Below are positions 62,042 to 64,000 of a DNA stretch of 64,000 bases, piece after piece. Each line of letters starts with the position of its first letter. Position 1 is the stretch's first letter. Source of the DNA: Catellatospora bangladeshensis (lineage in GTDB: Bacteria; Actinomycetota; Actinomycetes; Mycobacteriales; Micromonosporaceae). The translations under genes were made by a program, and so were the position numbers. The notes beneath the pieces are model-generated. The model was given only the letters and a program-made list of their open reading frames with translations. It had not been told where the DNA came from and did not search any database. The DNA is taken from NCBI RefSeq assembly GCF_016862575.1, contig NZ_BONF01000040.1, positions 1-64,000 of the forward strand, given 5' to 3'.

Positions 62042-62518
62042 ATGCCGCGGGAGAAGGGGCGCAAGGTCATCGCGTCCAACCGCAAGGCGTACCACGACTA
62101 CACCATCCTCGAGACGTTCGAGGCCGGCATCGCCCTGATGGGCACCGAGGTGAAGTCGCTGCGCGCGGGGCGCGCGTCGCTGGTCGACGCGTTCGGCCAG
62201 GAACGCGACGGCGAGATCTACCTGCACCAGCTGCACATCCCGGAGTACGCCATGGGCACGTGGACCAACCACGCCCCGCGGCGCACCCGCAAGCTGCTGC
62301 TCAAGCACAAGGAGATCGTGCAGCTGCTCACCAAGACCCGCGAGGGCGGCCTGACCATGGTGCCGCTGTCCATGTACTTCAAGGACGGCTGGGCCAAGGT
62401 CGAGCTGGGGCTGGCCAAGGGCAAGAAGACCTACGACAAGCGGCAGGACATCGCCAAGCGCGACTCGGACCGCGAGATCCAGCGTGAGCTGGGCCGCCGT
62501 GCCAAGGGGATCCGCTGA
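62042..62518 (+). CDS. smpB: SsrA-binding protein SmpB
   Basis: The 158-residue OB-fold protein carries [22 protein letters not shown] and [19 protein letters not shown], then a basic C-terminal tail ([24 protein letters not shown]) that enters the ribosomal mRNA channel. It delivers tmRNA to stalled ribosomes. GAGGAGAGGAGGG lies before the ATG at 62042; GTG- or ATG-type starts further upstream have no support. No tmRNA gene was found in the window. Confidence 0.97.
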   Translation: MPREKGRKVIASNRKAYHDYTILETFEAGIALMGTEVKSLRAGRASLVDAFGQERDGEIYLHQLHIPEYAMGTWTNHAPRRTRKLLLKHKEIVQLLTKTREGGLTMVPLSMYFKDGWAKVELGLAKGKKTYDKRQDIAKRDSDREIQRELGRRAKGIR

Positions 62519-62579
62519 CGGGCGTCCGCCCGGCCGGTTGCAGTCGGATGGCCGATCGCGCACGGGTGACCCGTGCCGG

Positions 62580-62585
62580 TAGCCT
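62580..62585 (+). promoter_or_regulatory. -10 box for a leaderless CBM2-like gene
   Basis: TAGCCT lies eight bases before the GTG at 62594. No ribosome-binding site is visible and no convincing -35 box is seen. Confidence 0.4.
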
Positions 62586-62593
62586 CGCCGAAC

Positions 62594-63340
62594 GTGAGCA
62601 AGCATCGGCTTCGTGAGGACGACGAGACCACCCTGCTGCCCCGTGCGGTCGAGGAACCGGCGGCCGCGGAGCCGGTGGCGGAGGACCACCCGGAGCGGCC
62701 CTCGCGGCGCGCGCCGGTCGTGATCGCGGTCGTGACCACCGGGCTGCTGCTGTCCGGCGCGGCGGCGTGGGCGCTGGCCAAGCCCGCCCCGAACGCGCCC
62801 ACGGTGGCCCTGCCCGAGATCCTGGCGTCCACGCCGGGCGCCGGGTTCGTGGACGGCTTCGGGGTGGTCACGCCGAGCCCGACCCACCTGGCCTCGCTCG
62901 CGCCGGCCCAGCCGCCGGCGAGTCCCACGGCCACGTCCGGCGCGTCTGCCTCGGCCGGCCCCAGCCCGGCCGTGCCGAGCCCGTCGCGCACCACCGTCGG
63001 CGCACCCCCCGGAGCGCCCCCACCGGGTGGAGCGCCGGTCGCCGGGGTGTACGACGCCGACACCTGGCCGGGCGGGTACGTGGTCAGCGTGCAGGTGCGC
63101 AACACGGGCAGTGAGCCGCTGCAGTGGACGGTGCGGATCCAGCTGCCCGCGGGCGCCACCGTGACCGGCGACTGGGAGGCCGATCGCGCCACGCAGGACG
63201 GCTGGTGGGTGTTCACCCCGGACCGGGGACCGCTCGCGCCGGGCGCGACGTACGTCTTCGGGTTCATCGGCCAGCGCGGCTCAGGCGCTGACTTCAAGGT
63301 GACCTGCACCGTGAACGGGACGGTCTGCCAAGCCGCCTGA
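62594..63340 (+). CDS. Membrane-anchored protein with a C-terminal CBM2-like domain
   Basis: The 248-residue protein has a charged cytoplasmic N terminus (about 45 residues), one membrane helix (VVIAVVTTGLLLSGAAAWALA) and a Pro/Ser/Thr-rich linker. Its C-terminal beta-sandwich of about 100 residues, GGYVVSVQVRNTGSEPLQWTVRIQLP, resembles cellulose-binding modules of family 2. It would display the module outside the membrane. No catalytic domain is present. GTG at 62594 was chosen from the leaderless promoter pattern; GTG at 62573 would add seven residues. Confidence 0.72.
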   Translation: MSKHRLREDDETTLLPRAVEEPAAAEPVAEDHPERPSRRAPVVIAVVTTGLLLSGAAAWALAKPAPNAPTVALPEILASTPGAGFVDGFGVVTPSPTHLASLAPAQPPASPTATSGASASAGPSPAVPSPSRTTVGAPPGAPPPGGAPVAGVYDADTWPGGYVVSVQVRNTGSEPLQWTVRIQLPAGATVTGDWEADRATQDGWWVFTPDRGPLAPGATYVFGFIGQRGSGADFKVTCTVNGTVCQAA

Positions 63341-63392
63341 CAGGAGCCTTAAACCGGCCCTAAAGCTGGCGGCGCATCGGCCGTACCCGCTC

Positions 63393-63398
63393 TATATT
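63393..63398 (+). promoter_or_regulatory. -10 box before the SRPBCC gene
   Basis: TATATT lies six bases before the GTG at 63405, which would make this another leaderless transcript. It is the most AT-rich hexamer in the gap 63341-63404. Confidence 0.4.
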
Positions 63399-63404
63399 CG
63401 GGCC

Positions 63405-64000
63405 GTGACCGTGCTGCGGCTCGAGGTGACGCTCCCGTTCCCGGTGGAGCTGGTCTGGCAGGCGCTGACGGACCAGCAGCTGCTCAGCGAGTGGTTCCTG
63501 CGGACCGATCTGCGGCCCGAGCCGGGGGGCGTCTTCCGCGCGTTCCCCACGCCCGGCATCTCCGGGTTCACGGCGCCGTTCGAGATGGACGTGGTCGAGG
63601 CGGTCCGGCCGGCCCGGCTCGTCCTGCGCTGGCGCGGTGAGGAGCTGCACTCCGATGTGGTCTGGGAGCTGTCGGCCGAGGGCGCGGGCTGCCTCCTGCG
63701 GGTGAGCCAGGCGGGTTTCCTCGGCATCGCGGGTGAGGCGCGCCGGGCCGAGCTGCGGCAGGCGTACGAGCTGATGTTCGAGCAGCGGCTGCCCGCGCTG
63801 CTGGAGTGGCTGGACGAGGTACAGCCGGCTCCGCCGGTGTCGGTGCCGGTCGGGCCGCCCGTCTACGTGGCGGACGCCGAGCCGGAGCCGTTCGAGGACC
63901 GGCCCCCGAGGCACGGCCTGCTGCGCCGCCTCGGCGGCATGCCGGGGGACCGCCGCCTGCGCCTGCTCTCCGTCGGGGGTGCGATGGTGCTCACCGTGCT
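63405..64000 (+). CDS. SRPBCC (AHSA1-like) domain protein, partial, with C-terminal membrane segment
   Basis: The open frame starts at GTG 63405 and runs off the window end after 198 codons. Residues 1-135 (VTLPFPVELVWQALTDQQLLSEWFL, then a run of beta strands) form a Bet v 1/SRPBCC-type fold of the AHSA1 group, which binds hydrophobic ligands. A Pro-rich linker leads to what looks like the start of a membrane helix (LLSVGGAMVLTVL) at the edge. The protein is clearly incomplete here; its ligand is unknown. Confidence 0.75.
   Translation, partial: MTVLRLEVTLPFPVELVWQALTDQQLLSEWFLRTDLRPEPGGVFRAFPTPGISGFTAPFEMDVVEAVRPARLVLRWRGEELHSDVVWELSAEGAGCLLRVSQAGFLGIAGEARRAELRQAYELMFEQRLPALLEWLDEVQPAPPVSVPVGPPVYVADAEPEPFEDRPPRHGLLRRLGGMPGDRRLRLLSVGGAMVLTV

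Noticed and set aside
62519-62593. tmRNA gene next to smpB
   Set aside because: The gap is only 75 bases and shows no tRNA-like ends or tag reading frame.

Overview
This window comes from a very GC-rich Actinomycetota chromosome. The markers are mtrA-mtrB-lpqB, a BldC-type regulator, a SpoIIM-family protein, an Rv3235-type protein, TAGNNT -10 boxes and frequent GTG starts. Micromonosporaceae is my best guess, because the dispersed GTTAAGAAGG...CCTTCCTT elements resemble ones I remember from that family; that placement is recollection, not computed. Most of the DNA is conserved core chromosome, and I see no phage, integron or IS transposase.

Layout. (1) 254-13801: a polyamine uptake and catabolism cluster. 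It holds an FAD amine oxidase and a class III aminotransferase (minus strand), a Tat-type solute-binding lipoprotein, an Lrp/AsnC regulator, an aldehyde dehydrogenase, then a second binding protein with PotA, PotB and PotC, a second FAD oxidase and a saccharopine-dehydrogenase-like enzyme. (2) 13814-15937: a Ro60 (TROVE/vWA) ribonucleoprotein locus. Three tandem Y-RNA-like genes that are not protein coding precede the Ro60 gene. The first carries a circularly permuted tRNA mimic. This is the most interesting system in the window. (3) 16122-20349: gabT, an aminobutyraldehyde-type dehydrogenase and a third aldehyde dehydrogenase, which plausibly carry polyamine carbon through GABA to succinate. 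(4) 20507-25467: mannose metabolism (manB, a Trm112 protein, an SIS isomerase, a CDF transporter, manA). (5) 25846-27297: sahH behind a strong promoter and a long structured leader. (6) 27475-34758: RDD and SpoIIM-family membrane proteins, then a DUF58/MoxR/DUF4350/DUF4129/membrane-protein operon. (7) 34988-40885: mtrA-mtrB-lpqB-comF-hpf. (8) 40934-50260: GNAT acetyltransferases, a SARP-type regulator fused to membrane and helix-hairpin-helix parts, secA, an Rv3235-like gene, a bldC-like gene, a DUF6912-like protein and a membrane protein. (9) 50551-57500: pruA, tryptophan 2,3-dioxygenase, a PadR regulator, and a sugar module (BadF-type kinase, GH4 glycosidase, ROK regulator). (10) 57615-64000: prfB, ftsE, ftsX, an M23 peptidase and smpB, followed by a CBM2-like protein and a partial SRPBCC protein.

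Four families of dispersed palindromes sit between genes: five copies of a 61-62 bp palindrome with GATCGC/GCGATC ends, three GTTAAGAAGG elements, two near-identical 24-bp perfect hairpins, and two sister terminators. In several of them the inner stem varies while staying paired, which indicates selection on RNA or cruciform structure. Candidate operators were found by eye upstream of the polyamine genes, the SARP gene, the Rv3235-like gene beside bldC, pruA, padR and the ROK gene. Functions are assigned from recognisable motifs and context; no database search was run.
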